Assembly (NCBI GenBank): GCA_019359885.1
Contig: JAHBCN010001240.1
Location: 124,001 to 188,000 of the forward strand
Source of the DNA: Listronotus oregonensis
Lineage: Eukaryota > Arthropoda > Insecta > Coleoptera > Curculionidae
Reading direction: 5' to 3'
Length of the DNA: 64,000 nucleotides
Shown: positions 53,266 through 64,000 of the stretch, piece after piece
Position numbering within the stretch: position 1 is the first letter of the stretch
Layout: every line of letters starts with the position of its first letter
Notes under the pieces: generated by a model
What the model was told of the DNA's origin: nothing
The model's input: the letters and a program-made list of their open reading frames with translations, nothing else
The model's database searches: none
Program-made: the position numbers and the translations under genes

Positions 53266-54446
53266 TAAAGTTTATACATATACCGGGTGGTGCGTCGCCG
53301 AGCGGCACATAACAACGGCTAATTATTGGCTTCCCTGTACATTTTACAAAAAAAAATGTAAGATAACTTTTTGAAGAGATTAATCTGACAAACCCTCGTG
53401 CCAAGTTTCAAAAAAATTTAATAAGCGAATCTTGAATTATTTAATTAAATGTAATTACAAAATTACCAAATTTTCGGTTCAGGTAAAACCAGTCACCAGC
53501 CAACAGCAAACAATTTGTTACAAGGCTTTGTCAAATCTGACGTACAGCCGAATACAAGGAATGTTTTTTTTTCGTTTCATCAATCTCACAACCATTACAT
53601 TCATAATACGGGTAAATCTGTTAAAAAACACTTTAAACCTAGAAATGATTTTGGAAGTACATGAATCAAAATGAAACCTTTTGCATCCTCTTTAGAAACA
53701 GATCAACTACAAAGTGTCGGAAAGGGATATTGGATACTACGAAAGGAGGTTTTACCCCATTTTTTTACACCCTACACCCCTAAAAAATACATTTTGCTAA
53801 AAAAAAAGGTTTTTTTCCATTTTTAATGATACATATAGGTTGTTTGGGCCACTGAATTTAAATATAATATCAGAAATTACATTTAAGGGCTAAGAAGTGA
53901 TAAATTTACCCCTACACCCCTAAAACATACAATTCGCTAATAAAGGTTTTTTCCCGTTTTTAATGGTACATATAGGCTTTTTGGATCACTAAATTCGAAT
54001 ATGATATTAAAAATTACATTTGAGGGCTTAGAAGTGCTAAATACACCCTTTTTTACACCCTACACACCTAAAAAAAAACATTTCGCTAAAAAAAAATTCC
54101 CACTTTTAATGGTTTATATAGGTTTTTTAAGCCACTAAATTTGATTATTATATTAGAAATTACATTTGCGGGCTTAAAAGGGCTAAATTTGCCCTTTTTA
54201 CACCCCAAAACCCTAAAACATACATTTCGCTAAGGAAAGTTTTTCCCCGCTTTTAACGATAAATATAGGTTCTTGAGTCACTGAATTTGAATATGATATT
54301 AAAATTACATTTGAGGGCATAGAAGGGCTAAATACACCCTTTTTACACCCCTAAAACATATATTTCGCTAAAAAACAGTTTTTCCCCGTTTTTAATGGTA
54401 CATAAGGGTTATTTGGCTCAATGAATTTGAATATAATATTAAAAAT

Positions 54447-56270
54447 TAGGGATCGAACGATATCACTTTTGTTGCCGATATGATATATCGGCCGATACCG
54501 ATATACCGATATATCGTATCGGCAAACATAATGCCATTCCGCTTCATAATAATTCGGTTGCGGGAAATCGTTTGTGATTGTGCCATATATTTATTTATAC
54601 ACACACGACCCAAGGAAAAACCGGGGAAGTTCCGTTTTATAATTCCGTTGCAAGGAAAAGTTTGTAATTGGTAGTGAGTGACATTTCGGATTTCGGGAGG
54701 CCCAAACTTTGCTGGTTTTACTGTGTACAGTAGGTACATTAAAGAATGAACTTTAACAAGTTTAGAGAAGACTTGGCGATATGTTATTTTAACGAAAAAT
54801 CTGTATGTTGCCACATTCTTAGACCCTAAGATTTAAAATGCATTTTTTCCCAAAAGATACTAAAGAACAAACATTATCTTGTATTAAAAATATAATAAAA
54901 AGGAAATATATAGTAGCTGAAGTGGATCCAGAATCTTCGGATATGAAGATAACATATCGTGAATATTCAATTAACTGAATCACTTTGTACAACTGACAGC
55001 AGTACTTGCTAGACATATCCTCTACTTACAAGGATAAGCAAAATGAATAAATATATTTGCCTTAACTATTTGAGCCAAATTCTATCGTTACGAGCGTAAA
55101 AGGAAATTTCACATAAGCACTAAAATGGTTCGGTTATTTTCGTATAAAATTGATATTTAGGTGACAATACATTATCAAATTGAAAAAAAGTTTTCTTTTT
55201 AATGGAATAAATCTTGACTCTGAATTGAATATTTAACATTCCGGTACTGGAACATATTCTATTTTTGTCAAAGTCGGATCCAATTTCGTCAACGAATCTG
55301 CTTTTAACTGTATAATGACGATTGATTATTATTACAAGAAATCGTTTGTTTTAAATTATTTATAAACACCGACCCACGGTCCGATTTATTGAATTTGTAA
55401 CGGGATATTTGGCGGAACACAAATTGAGCCAAATTTTTCGTACTTGGTCGTTTTTAGTTCTATACCATTAAATAATCCATTGCAAAATTTCGGTAAAGAT
55501 TCCTCTTTTAAAACTGATTTTACTCAGATAAAATTTTTCGTACACTAACTAGAGAAATTTAATTTCATGTGTAAAAATATTACATGTATATTCAATATAA
55601 GGCCGCCATGGAAAATATGGAGCCTTAAGTATTTACCTTAAAAAGCAAAATACATTTTGGAAACTTTTGACAGCATTCCTTTCTTCGGCTTCAGGGCCAG
55701 TACCACAAAATATATGAAGCAAGGATGGGAAAATGAAATAATATTATATTTGGCATCTTTAACCCTATTTAAAGCCAAATCTCCTTTCGAGTGGTGGGAG
55801 GCAGATAAAAAGAAATTTCCCAGTATGTACAACGCAGCTTCAGTCTACCTTTCAGCACCTGCTGCCAGTGTGCCAAGTGAACAACTTTTTAGTGAATTAG
55901 GTAATATTTACGAGCCTAAAAAAATAGATTAAATGCAGATAGGGCTAAAAGGTTGGTGTTTTTGCATTATAATATAAAAAAATTAAATTTTAAGTATTAG
56001 GTATATACTGTATTTAGTACTGTACCTGTATTAGGTATTTGTTAGGTGTTAGATTTGTTTTACTTTTTTAGTAAAAATGTTACCTTTAGAATAAAAACTT
56101 TTATTTTGTTTAATAAAGTATTTATTTTTATTATATTTATGCACTGAAAAGGCAATTTTTTTTTTGCCGATATATCGGCAATTAGCTTGCCGATACGATA
56201 CGATACAATACCGATAATCGGCAACAATTGCCGATATACCGATACCAATATCGGTATCGTTCTATCCCTA
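54447..56270 (+). mobile_element. hAT element, 1824 bp, with perfect 8-bp duplication
   Basis: Inverted ends TAGGGATCGAACGATA and its near-perfect complement (TATCGTTCTATCCCTA in place). Target duplication TTAAAAAT at 54439-54446 and 56271-56278. Both subterminal zones are dense in CCGATA/TATCGG motifs. The coding part is reduced to a C-terminal fragment, so it is non-autonomous. 54760-55640 is AT-rich with decayed sequence. Confidence 0.93.
55657..55990 (+). pseudogene. hAT transposase C-terminal fragment
   Basis: Ninety codons with FEWWEADKKKFPSMYNAASV and YLSAPAASVPSEQLFSELG, the BED/ZBED-type hAT dimerisation block; the Pro-Ser-Glu-x-Leu-Phe-Ser core is intact. A TAG at 55930 stops the frame just before the expected Leu/Arg-rich end, which continues (LNADRAKRLVFLHYNIKK) one codon later in frame. 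So a single nonsense change ended the protein here. The catalytic part is missing. Confidence 0.85.
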
Positions 56271-57827
56271 TTAAAAATTACATTTGAGGGCTTAGAAAAG
56301 CTGAATACACCTTTCTAAGCCCTTATATGTAATTTCTGATATAATATTCGAATTTAGTGGCCCCAGAAAGCTACATGTATCGTTAAAAACGAAGGAAAAA
56401 CTTTTTTTAGCAAAATGTATGTTTTAGGGGTGTGGAGTGTAAAAAAAGGTGAATTTAGCCCTTCTAAGTCCTTGAATTTAATTTTTAATATCATTCTCAA
56501 ATTCAATGATCAAAAAAACCTATTGTACCATTATAGATGGGGAAAAACTTTTTTTACGAAATGTACGTTTTAGGGGTGTAGGGGGTAAAAAAAGGGTGAA
56601 TTAAGCCCTTCTTAGCCCTTAAATGTAATTTCTGATATCATATTCAAATTTAATGATCCAAAAAACCCATATATTTATAGGTACCATCAAAAACGAGGAA
56701 AAACTTTTTTCCGAAATGTATGTTTTAGGGGTGTAGGGGGTAAAAAAAGGGTGAATTTAGCCCTTCTAAGCCTTCAAATGTAATTTCTAATATAACATTG
56801 CAATTTAGTGGCCTAAGAAAGCTATATTTATTGTTAAAAACGGGGAAAAACTTTTTTAGCAAATTGTATGTTTTAGGGGTGTAGGGGATAAAAAAGGGTG
56901 AATTTAGCCCTTCTTGGCCCTCAAATGTAATTTCTGATATCATATTCGAATTCAGTGGCTTAAAAAACCTATATGTACGATTAAAAACGGGGATTTTTTT
57001 TTCAAAATGTATGTTTTAGAAGTGTAGGGGGTAAAAAAGGGTCAATTTAGCTTTTCTTAGCCCCCAAATGTAATTTCTGATTTTTTTTTTGATTTAGTGA
57101 CCCAAAAAACTTATATGTACCATTAAAAATGAAAAAAACTATTTTTTTAGCGAAATTTATTTTGGGGGTGTAGGGTGTAAAAAACACCCCCTTTCGTAGT
57201 ATCCAATATCCCTTTCCGACACTTTGGAGTTGATCTTTTTTTTAAAGAGAATGCAAAAGGTTTCATCTCGATTTATGTACTTCCAAAATCATTTAAAGGT
57301 GAATTACAGATTTACCCGGACTATCAAAGTAAAAGACACCTTAACATTATTTTCTTATCAAGCCTTTTATTTAATGTAACAATTAAGTTTAACTAATAAC
57401 AATTATTACTATCGATCATTAAAAAAATAATTTTATCATACTAGAATATAATTAAACCAATAGCAGTATCTGAAATATTTTCAATTTATTTTCCCATCAA
57501 TAATGCCACTTAATTATGGATACTTTTTCGTCGATTGAATAATTCATATTTTAATACCGAGTGTCACTGATTTATTGATACTTTTCCTTATGTCAGGGAC
57601 AATATTCATGGTGTCTGTTTGGTTTTACCTGAACCGAAAATTTGATAATTTTGCAATTACATTAAATTGAAAATTTTTTAAAACTTGGTACGTGGGCTTG
57701 TCGGATTGGTCTCTTCAAAAAGTTATCTTACATTTTTTCTGTAAAATATACAGGGGAGCCAATAATTGACCCTCTTAAAATTTACATGGGATTTCCTATG
57801 TTCCGCTCGGCGACGCACCACCCGGTA

Positions 57828-59250
57828 TGGTCTACAACAATAAAAGTGTCGTAGGTAAATTGTTTAAAAACTTTTGTAATTCGTATCTTCCTGTAAGCAC
57901 TAATGAAATGGTATTTTAAAATAGGGATTGGTTATACTTTTACACATATTATTGACCGATGCCAAACATGATAGTGCCAGAACAGTTAGTTAAATACAAT
58001 AAATTATATTGGAGTCCTGGAAAGCTGCGCTAAGCAGATGCTGGGTGTGATATCTGTTATATAATTTAATGTAATTAGTCTGGCTGCTCTCCTGCGGTTG
58101 GCATCTCAAATGCAATAACTGTCTAAACGCAAAAAAATAGAATAAAAAAATAAATTAACCCAAATTTTCTAAATGTCGGTTTATTATCTTAAAATTTAAA
58201 AATATAATAAGTAAATATAAAATAACAAAAAACTTATACACAAATATTAAAAAAAAATAAAATATAAAACAACACTTACATGTTTCTAGGACAATTAAGC
58301 AGTATTTTATACTGAAAACAGTTGTTTTTACAGACTTAACCACAGACAAATAAGAAATAGCAAGAATTCAAATTTGGGTTTTAACTAAACCTTAAAATTG
58401 TTGTTCAGATAATTTTTTTAACCTAAAACCTTTATTTTTTTTCAAAATTTTTTATCCGATCATTTAATTATATTTTATGATTCGGTGGGAGGAAGATAAT
58501 TTTTGAGAGGAACCAAAAATTTCTAATAATTATTTTTATTGTTTGGGGGTTTTTCTTTCTTGAAAAATTGTTTACAAAAGTTTTCTGCATTTTACATTAT
58601 ATTTAAAAATATTGAAAATACAAAACTTTTTATTCATTAAAAATACAAAATTTACTACACAAACAAAAAATTTGTTTTGAAATATAATTGGATAAAAAAA
58701 GTTTTTTACCGAAAACCAAAAGACAAATAAAAAACGAATTTTTAAAGGGGTCTTTACTTAAAAACCTTTTTTTTAAAATTTTTGGTTCAGATTTTTTTTT
58801 TTTCAACCCACTCAAAAATTTTACCTGTTTCATGGTCTTCTTTTTTTGGTAAACCAGAAAGATGTTTGTCCCTTTTTCCTTTTTTTTTATACATGTGATT
58901 AAAATAAAAAATTTTTAATAGGATTCTTTTGTAGAGACGGTACAGATAAATTTGAGGCCCCTTTTTGGTAGGAGGTAAACTGGGAGAACAAATAGGTCAA
59001 AAAAAATAGAAATATAATTTTTTGGTTTTTCTTTTTTGAAAAAAAAATTTTAAAATTTAAAAAAATTTTCCCCAAAGGGGACTTTTTTTAAAAATCTATT
59101 TTTTTTAAATTAAAATATTGAAAAGAAAACTTTTTTAAAAAAACCTTTCCAAAATTTTTTTGAAATTTTCCCCAAAATTTTTTTTAAAAATTTTTTTTTA
59201 AAAATAAAAAATTTTTGGGATTAAAGACTTTAATAAATTTGAAAGGGGAT
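57828..59250. other. AT-rich then homopolymer-rich DNA
   Basis: 57828-58400 shows nothing recognisable. 58400-59250 has extreme A- and T-runs and compressed G/C runs, like 10341-11130. No gene. Confidence 0.5.
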
Positions 59251-59282
59251 GGGTAAAGATCTACCTTTTTTTGACCTATTAT

Positions 59283-59735
59283 ATTCTTGAAAATTCAAAT
59301 TTTCAATTTATTATGTTTATAATAAGTCCAAGTATATTTATTTACATCTACAATGAATTGGAAAAATCAGAATAGCAAATACCAAAAAAATACCTTCAAA
59401 CTTGCCATTTTTATTGAATTTTTGCCATTTTACACGTTTTTGATCTTTTATTTTAAAACATTATATTATTATGATGGACTCAACGAACCAAAATAAATAA
59501 ACTCTAGTTTATAAGCTTATTATGTGTTATATTAAAGATAAAAAAATATGTTGGTGTTTTTTTAAAATAAAAGATCAAAAAACGTGTAAAATGGCAAAAA
59601 CTTAACAAAAATGAAAAGATTAAAGATTTTTTTTTGGTACTTGCCATTCTGATTTTATTACCAAGTCATTGTAGATGTAAATAAAGATACTTGGACTTGT
59701 TATTAATATAATAAAATGGCCTAAATTGAAACCTT
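59283..59735. repeat. Foldback of about 450 bp
   Basis: AATAAGTCCAAGTATATTTA, CATCTACAATGAATTGG, and TGCCATTTTACACGTTTTTG on the left all recur inverted on the right (CAAAAAACGTGTAAAATGGC; CATTGTAGATGTAAATAAAG; CTTGGACTTGTTATTA). The turn is near 59520. Confidence 0.82.
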
Positions 59736-59752
59736 GAATTTTTACGAATATA

Positions 59753-60454
59753 GGTTTGTTCTCACAGAAGTCAGAAAGTCAGTCAGGTTTCTGCGAAATC
59801 AACTGTCCGCGTTCACACCAAAGTTTCTGGATTGTTTAAAAACACTTGGGTGGTGTTCTCACACGTTTGCTGATGGTTTTCAAACTGTCAGGAGAGTTTG
59901 CGGATCCATTACAAGTTAATTGTCGGAAGCATGCGCAGTACTCAGTAGGAATATTTTTGACAGATAAAAAAATCAGGCGCGCCTTAACTTTATTTTTTGC
60001 TAGTAGTGTTTGTTCGTTGTTTTTTCTGTTATGCTATATATATTTATTGGTATTAAAAAGGCAAGACATAAAAAATTAGTGATTTCAATTTTTCGGATAA
60101 CTCGGACTTTTTCGATACAGAAACGGACTCGGACTCTGACCTTGAAAATCTTGTAGAGGAAAGGATCAGGCCGAAAAATCTATTTTTTTTTTAAGTGACT
60201 GTTCCTCAAATTAACAAAAAAGAATTTGGGATTTTTCCCTTTTAAAAAAAAAAAAAAAAAATCAGGTTTTCTTCTTCCATCTTTACTTCTTCTTCGATCA
60301 TTTCAAAAACGAACCTGAAGTTAACCACTGATAACTTTTTTATCTGTCAACTGTTTATACAACTGGTTTGAAACCGTTCAGAAATGGACCTTCACATTCA
60401 CGTTGGTTTGAAAACTGTCACAAACTTGTTATGGATTTTCTGAGAGAACAAACC
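59753..60454 (+). mobile_element. Small Harbinger-like element, 702 bp
   Basis: Inverted ends GGTTTGTTCTCACAGAA and its near complement TTCTGAGAGAACAAACC, with flanks ATA and TTA (Harbinger elements duplicate TTA/TAA; one mismatch here). Inner arms GGTTTTCAAACTGTCAGGAG and GGTTTGAAAACTGTCACAAA are alike in direct orientation. It contains an acidic coding fragment. Confidence 0.5.
60078..60194 (+). pseudogene. Acidic N-terminal fragment, Harbinger-like
   Basis: Thirty-eight codons open between stops, reading SDFNFSDNSDFFDTETDSDS, then DLENLVEERIRPKNL. An acidic Asp/Glu-rich leader followed by an Arg-Pro-Arg/Lys patch is seen at the start of PIF/Harbinger transposases. There is no start codon in frame, and a stop lies immediately upstream. 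Weakly supported. Confidence 0.3.
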
Positions 60455-60629
60455 TTATGATGGGTGAAAAAAGGCCTATCTTTATCGACCTTCTTTTCCA
60501 TATTTTATTTAAGATGTATTACTATTAAAAGCAAAAAGTATACAGACCACCTTGTCGTTCAATCGCCATAAAGAAAACCTTAATATGCCTCTCCTTGTAC
60601 CTGTCTTAATTCTCCGCAATTTACCTGTC

Positions 60630-61020
60630 ATGTTTTAAATCCTTGCTTTCGGTCGTCCGGTTTACCCGTGTCAAAACGATTAAACCCGTAATTTACTTTC
60701 ACTGTTTTCCTTCGTCGCGAGACATAAAACCGACACTCGCCCGCGAACTGCTTATAAACCGAACTTTGGCCGAGATTCGCGTCAGATCCCTGCGCGAAGA
60801 GTATGGCCTTCTACACTCGCAATTCTCACGGTTACGTTTATTGTTATTTTGTTGCGCGCCCAAAAATCGCCAATGAATGGGGAACACCAGAAAGCGCGAA
60901 AGCGAGACCATCCACACTCGCATTTCACGACTTTCGCGCCGCGGATATAGAGCCATATAAAAGTCGCGAAGGGCAAACCCCAAGACGCGAAAGTGTAATC
61001 AAACAATCGTAAAATTTCGT
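60630..61020. promoter_or_regulatory. GC-rich island with CGCGAA motifs, E2F-like sites and TATA box
   Basis: A sharp rise in G+C and CpG against the AT-rich background. CGCGAA/TTCGCG occurs at least eight times. Two match the E2F core TTTCGCGC exactly (60894-60901 as its complement, 60932-60939). TATAAAAG follows at 60956-60963 on the plus strand. No gene downstream on the plus strand was recognised. Four overlapping ORFs here reflect high GC, not coding. Confidence 0.4.
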
Positions 61021-61110
61021 CGGTCAAATTTTATCGTCAAATCTCAAGTTTCGCAAAAATATCTGCGTTTCTCTTTAAATTAGAGGCATCTGAAATATTT
61101 ACATATACTA

Positions 61111-61941
61111 AGAGCTAGAGCCGAAAAATCGTCATCAGTAATATGAAGTTTCTCCCAATCTCAATCATTTATAAGCAAAGTTCACTTGATTTTTTTTTTA
61201 ATCCGATGCACGATTTTCGCTTAAAAAAGAAAAAAACCATTTCTCTGCATATTGTTTACCGATATTGTTAGAATCATGCAGAGAAATGGTTTTTATTTTT
61301 TTAAGCGAAAACCGCGCATCGGATTGAAAAAATCAAGAAATCAACTTTGCTTATAAATGATTGGGAATTTCATTTTTTTTTTGTTTTAAGAGAAATCAGT
61401 GACGTACCATCAATATTTGCCAAAATAGGCATGTAAAATTCCGTACGAACGTCAAAAAAAATGTAGTACACTAAAAAATGCCTCTTGATACATATTACAT
61501 GTATGCCAAATTTTATTAAAATATCTAAAGTGGTATTACTGATATTAATAATAAATGATTTATTTTTAAAAATTTTACCACCCTGTATCTAAAACTTAGG
61601 ACGTTTAGGACATACGTTCATATGAAGTTTTCTTCTTAAAATGGACCCAAAAATTGCCCCCTTAAATATTGACATTCAATTAAAAAACACCCTTCATAAA
61701 GTAAGCGCTCGAGATAATTTGACCCCGTTTTACCTGTCAGCCCTTTTGCATTAGACACTTTAGGTTCAATTAAGTGGCCAAAATGGCGACATATTATCGA
61801 TGACGTTGTTTTCCCAAATTTTGCACTTTCACCTATTACCCTGTATCCAATAGGTTGTCAGCCTGCGCGGGAACATAATTAACAATACTAAATGACATGT
61901 TTTACGGAAGAAACTCCATGTGATTTTTCGGCTCTAGCTCT
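61111..61941. mobile_element. Inverted-repeat element, 831 bp, with internal palindrome
   Basis: AGAGCTAGAGCCGAAAAATC at 61111-61130 and its exact complement at 61922-61941. Just inside the left end a separate palindrome 61150-61375 (CCATTTCTCTGCAT / ATGCAGAGAAATGG arms) has its turn at about 61260. No transposase. Confidence 0.8.
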
Positions 61942-62608
61942 CCGTCTACAAGAAAGCTGTTGAGTGAAAAAATTTTAACTGGTCATGGTTTTTAGAAAAA
62001 CATAGGTAATTTTACAAAATTTGGAATTTGACGATAAAAATTTGATTAAATTCATGATAAAAAAATACAAACACAGGATTCGCTTTTGGAATTATCTGGG
62101 GGATTAAGCATAAAAATTAACTTTTTTTCGCAAATTCCAAAATAAAAATTTTCTTTACCAAACTGTACCCCTTGGGGCCAATAGCATCTCGTATATATTC
62201 GGTGTGGATTCCAAGTCTTACTTTTTAGATAAAACATTTTGAAAATCCTCGAACTGCCACTGGAGACACTCCAATATTGATCAGGTTTTTCATAAACCTA
62301 CAGATGACCTGTGTACAACGATACCACTCATTATTATAACAAAAAATTTACAGCCGATTACAAATTTCATGGCATGTAAAACTCCATCGATTAATTAAAA
62401 CATTTTACTTTTTAATCCAGTCTGCAAATTAGTTTTTTTTTTAATATAGGCTGAAGATACAATTTAATTCTCACCGATATTGTCTGTGGTTTGAGTACAC
62501 TTAAAACAGGAATGGTTATCATATAGACATTAGGTAATTACACATCTAATATAGTACAAGGAGATACACAAAATCACAATTAGTAATTTCTAAAACGTTA
62601 TTGCTTAC

Positions 62609-62713
62609 TCTAATAGAAAAACAGGAGCCTCTCTTGGTGACTAGCAGAGAGCATGTGCCAACCTCGCTTGATATTCAAATACTGCAGTATTGCTCGGATG
62701 CAAATTATCAAAC
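62609..62713 (-). other. Exon-like segment, uncertain
   Basis: Bounded by a good acceptor (TTATTATGCAG) and donor (A|GTAAGC). One frame reads FDNLHPSNTAVFEYQARLAH and then has a TAG; another reads CIRAILQYLNIKRGWHMLSA and stops at the donor. Neither is fully open and no neighbouring exon was found. Confidence 0.2.
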
Positions 62714-64000
62714 CTGCATAATAAAAAATGTTAGCATTAATATTTTTGTTTATTAGGCTATTGAAAATAAAAGAGGTAACAAGAAATATGGTTTTCGGGG
62801 GCCTAAATATAAAATATACAATGTGCTATTAAATTTAGGCTTGCCTTTTTAAGGATGGAGTAAATTTGTCATCTTAAAAATTATATATTATCTCAAAATC
62901 TATACATTTTTAGCAAAAATCCGCAGAGGGCTCTTTTGTAGAGGATAAAATCTCCTATCGAAATGATACCTTCTACAGTTGAAAAAATAATATTGCAAAA
63001 TAAATGCATAAAACCAATTTAACAAAAATTTTTCCTTGACACTGACGGATATGTACGCGCGTACAAATCTTAAAATAACGTCTTAACAGATCTAAAAATA
63101 TTTTAAAATAAAAAAATATAACACTTTTTCAATAATGAAAATTTTTGAAAGTTTTTTCATAATATCTCAAAAAACGAAACAAAATAGAACCGTTGTCAAA
63201 ACAGCATTAAATTTATAATTGAATGGTTTTAATTTTTACCATTTAACCATCTTTCTATCTCCTATAGTTTTCAAGATCCCAATAAATTATCTACCAATTG
63301 TGTACACACTATATATTATACCTATCCCAGTATAGGCCGATTCCCCTCTAGGTGTTTTAACCAGTAGCCCGAGAGCTGGCAGCAATTTTTGGGTAGGTAT
63401 TTGAGGCAAGCTGAAAACTTGTCATATACTTCTCCTATTAAACCCCAACACGGAGCTGCAGACCTGGCTGGTGAGTAGCGGGGCTTAATCAACCCCTAAA
63501 TTTTTAAAAATATTTATTTTTTTCCAAAAATGTATTTGAGACAATATGCAATTTTTATATGTTGTAGTTGAATGTTTAAAGAATTTAAAAAAAATAAGCC
63601 AGACGATTTTGTCGGGGTTTTAACCTTGCCAGGCGCGTGTATAAATCTTTTTTGCAAAAAATATAAAAATGTATTTGAGGCAACTTGAAATTTTAATAGG
63701 TATTATTTATAACTAAAAAATAAGATTCTTAAAAAGACAGATCATTTTGGTGGGACTTTCCATATGCCAGGTGATCTAAAAAATTATGTATAGGTGCGAC
63801 TGAGTAGCGCTATAGACAAGCTGCTGTAGTGTAAGAGAGAACGTTTATCGGCAGCTGTCTGCGTTCTTACTTGCCGCGTTACTATTGACTTTGGCAAGGT
63901 CACGTCGCTTACAATAGCCTTGAGGTTTCTAGTCGGAATTTCGGAGTAAAAAAAAAAAAAAATTGTGAATTTCTGCTAAAAATGGTTTAACTAAAAATGA
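62714..64000. other. AT-rich DNA with a weak tandem pair
   Basis: Two diverged units near 63500-63640 and 63650-63780 share AAAAATGTATTTGAG and a GACAATATGC-like or GGCAACTTG-like continuation. No gene recognised. Confidence 0.35.

Larger units (their letters stand above)
53283..57825. mobile_element. Giant foldback with CCGGGTGGTGCGTCGCC ends, split by a hAT
   Basis: Ends CCGGGTGGTGCGTCGCCGAG (53283) and its complement (57806-57825), TA-flanked. Arms pair over about 1.2-1.5 kb: 53340-53480 with 57600-57765, 53640-53720 with 57210-57300. Long imperfect tandem arrays of about 140-150 bp (phrases CACCCCTAAAACATACATTT, AAATTACATTTGAGGGC) lie in forward orientation at 53745-54446 and inverted at 56271-57200. 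Without the hAT the element is about 2.7 kb. Confidence 0.88.

Noticed and set aside
54446..54814. 122-codon minus ORF
   Set aside because: It runs through the hAT inverted end and CCGATA array; the residues simply translate the repeat.
60643..61027. Four overlapping ORFs
   Set aside because: High GC removes stop codons in several frames at once; no frame has a recognisable protein.

Overview
The window is a stretch of a repeat-rich, AT-rich insect nuclear genome. The evidence is intron-containing genes with GT-AG boundaries, an arthropod-type ZAD zinc-finger gene, a 5S rRNA copy, and insect hAT, Tc1/mariner and non-LTR elements. A beetle is possible but cannot be settled from the sequence. 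Most open reading frames over 60 codons are broken transposon genes or chance frames in AT-rich DNA.

The main host feature is on the minus strand from 45543 down to 4317. Ten small exons with consensus splice sites and compatible phases assemble into a predicted protein of about 570 residues. It has an N-terminal ZAD domain split over exons 1 and 2, a basic low-complexity middle in exons 3 to 5, four C2H2 fingers in exons 6 and 7, and a charged C-terminal tail in exons 8 to 10. No exon is long enough to stand out as an ORF. At least three single-base frame breaks (exons 3, 6 and 9) mean it is either a decaying gene or a gene in an error-prone assembly.

Its introns are packed with mobile DNA. 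Intron 9 (4.5-10.1 kb) holds a hAT fragment, a nearly whole Tc1-like element with inverted ends, an inverted-repeat element carrying an exon-like coding segment, and a THAP-domain exon. Intron 7 (13.6-29.1 kb) holds a jockey-type LINE split by a hAT element that is itself split by a second hAT (DUF4371/ZMYM1-like), each with a perfect 8-bp target duplication. Next to it lies a 5.4-kb block bounded by about 260-bp inverted repeats that includes the 5S rRNA copy and a 1.5-kb foldback. Introns 5, 4, 2 and 1 carry further hAT, LINE and foldback pieces.

Upstream of the gene (45.6-64 kb) there are no convincing host genes. The region is dominated by long palindromic foldback elements: 50788-52293, and 53283-57825, whose centre was hit by a 1.8-kb hAT with an 8-bp duplication. 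It also has a family of GC-richer palindromic repeats carrying CCAAT boxes around a TATA palindrome, a possible LINE 5' end with clear RNA stem-loops, a Harbinger-like small element, and a GC-rich island with two E2F-type sites and a TATA box. No CRISPR array, operon or tRNA gene was seen.
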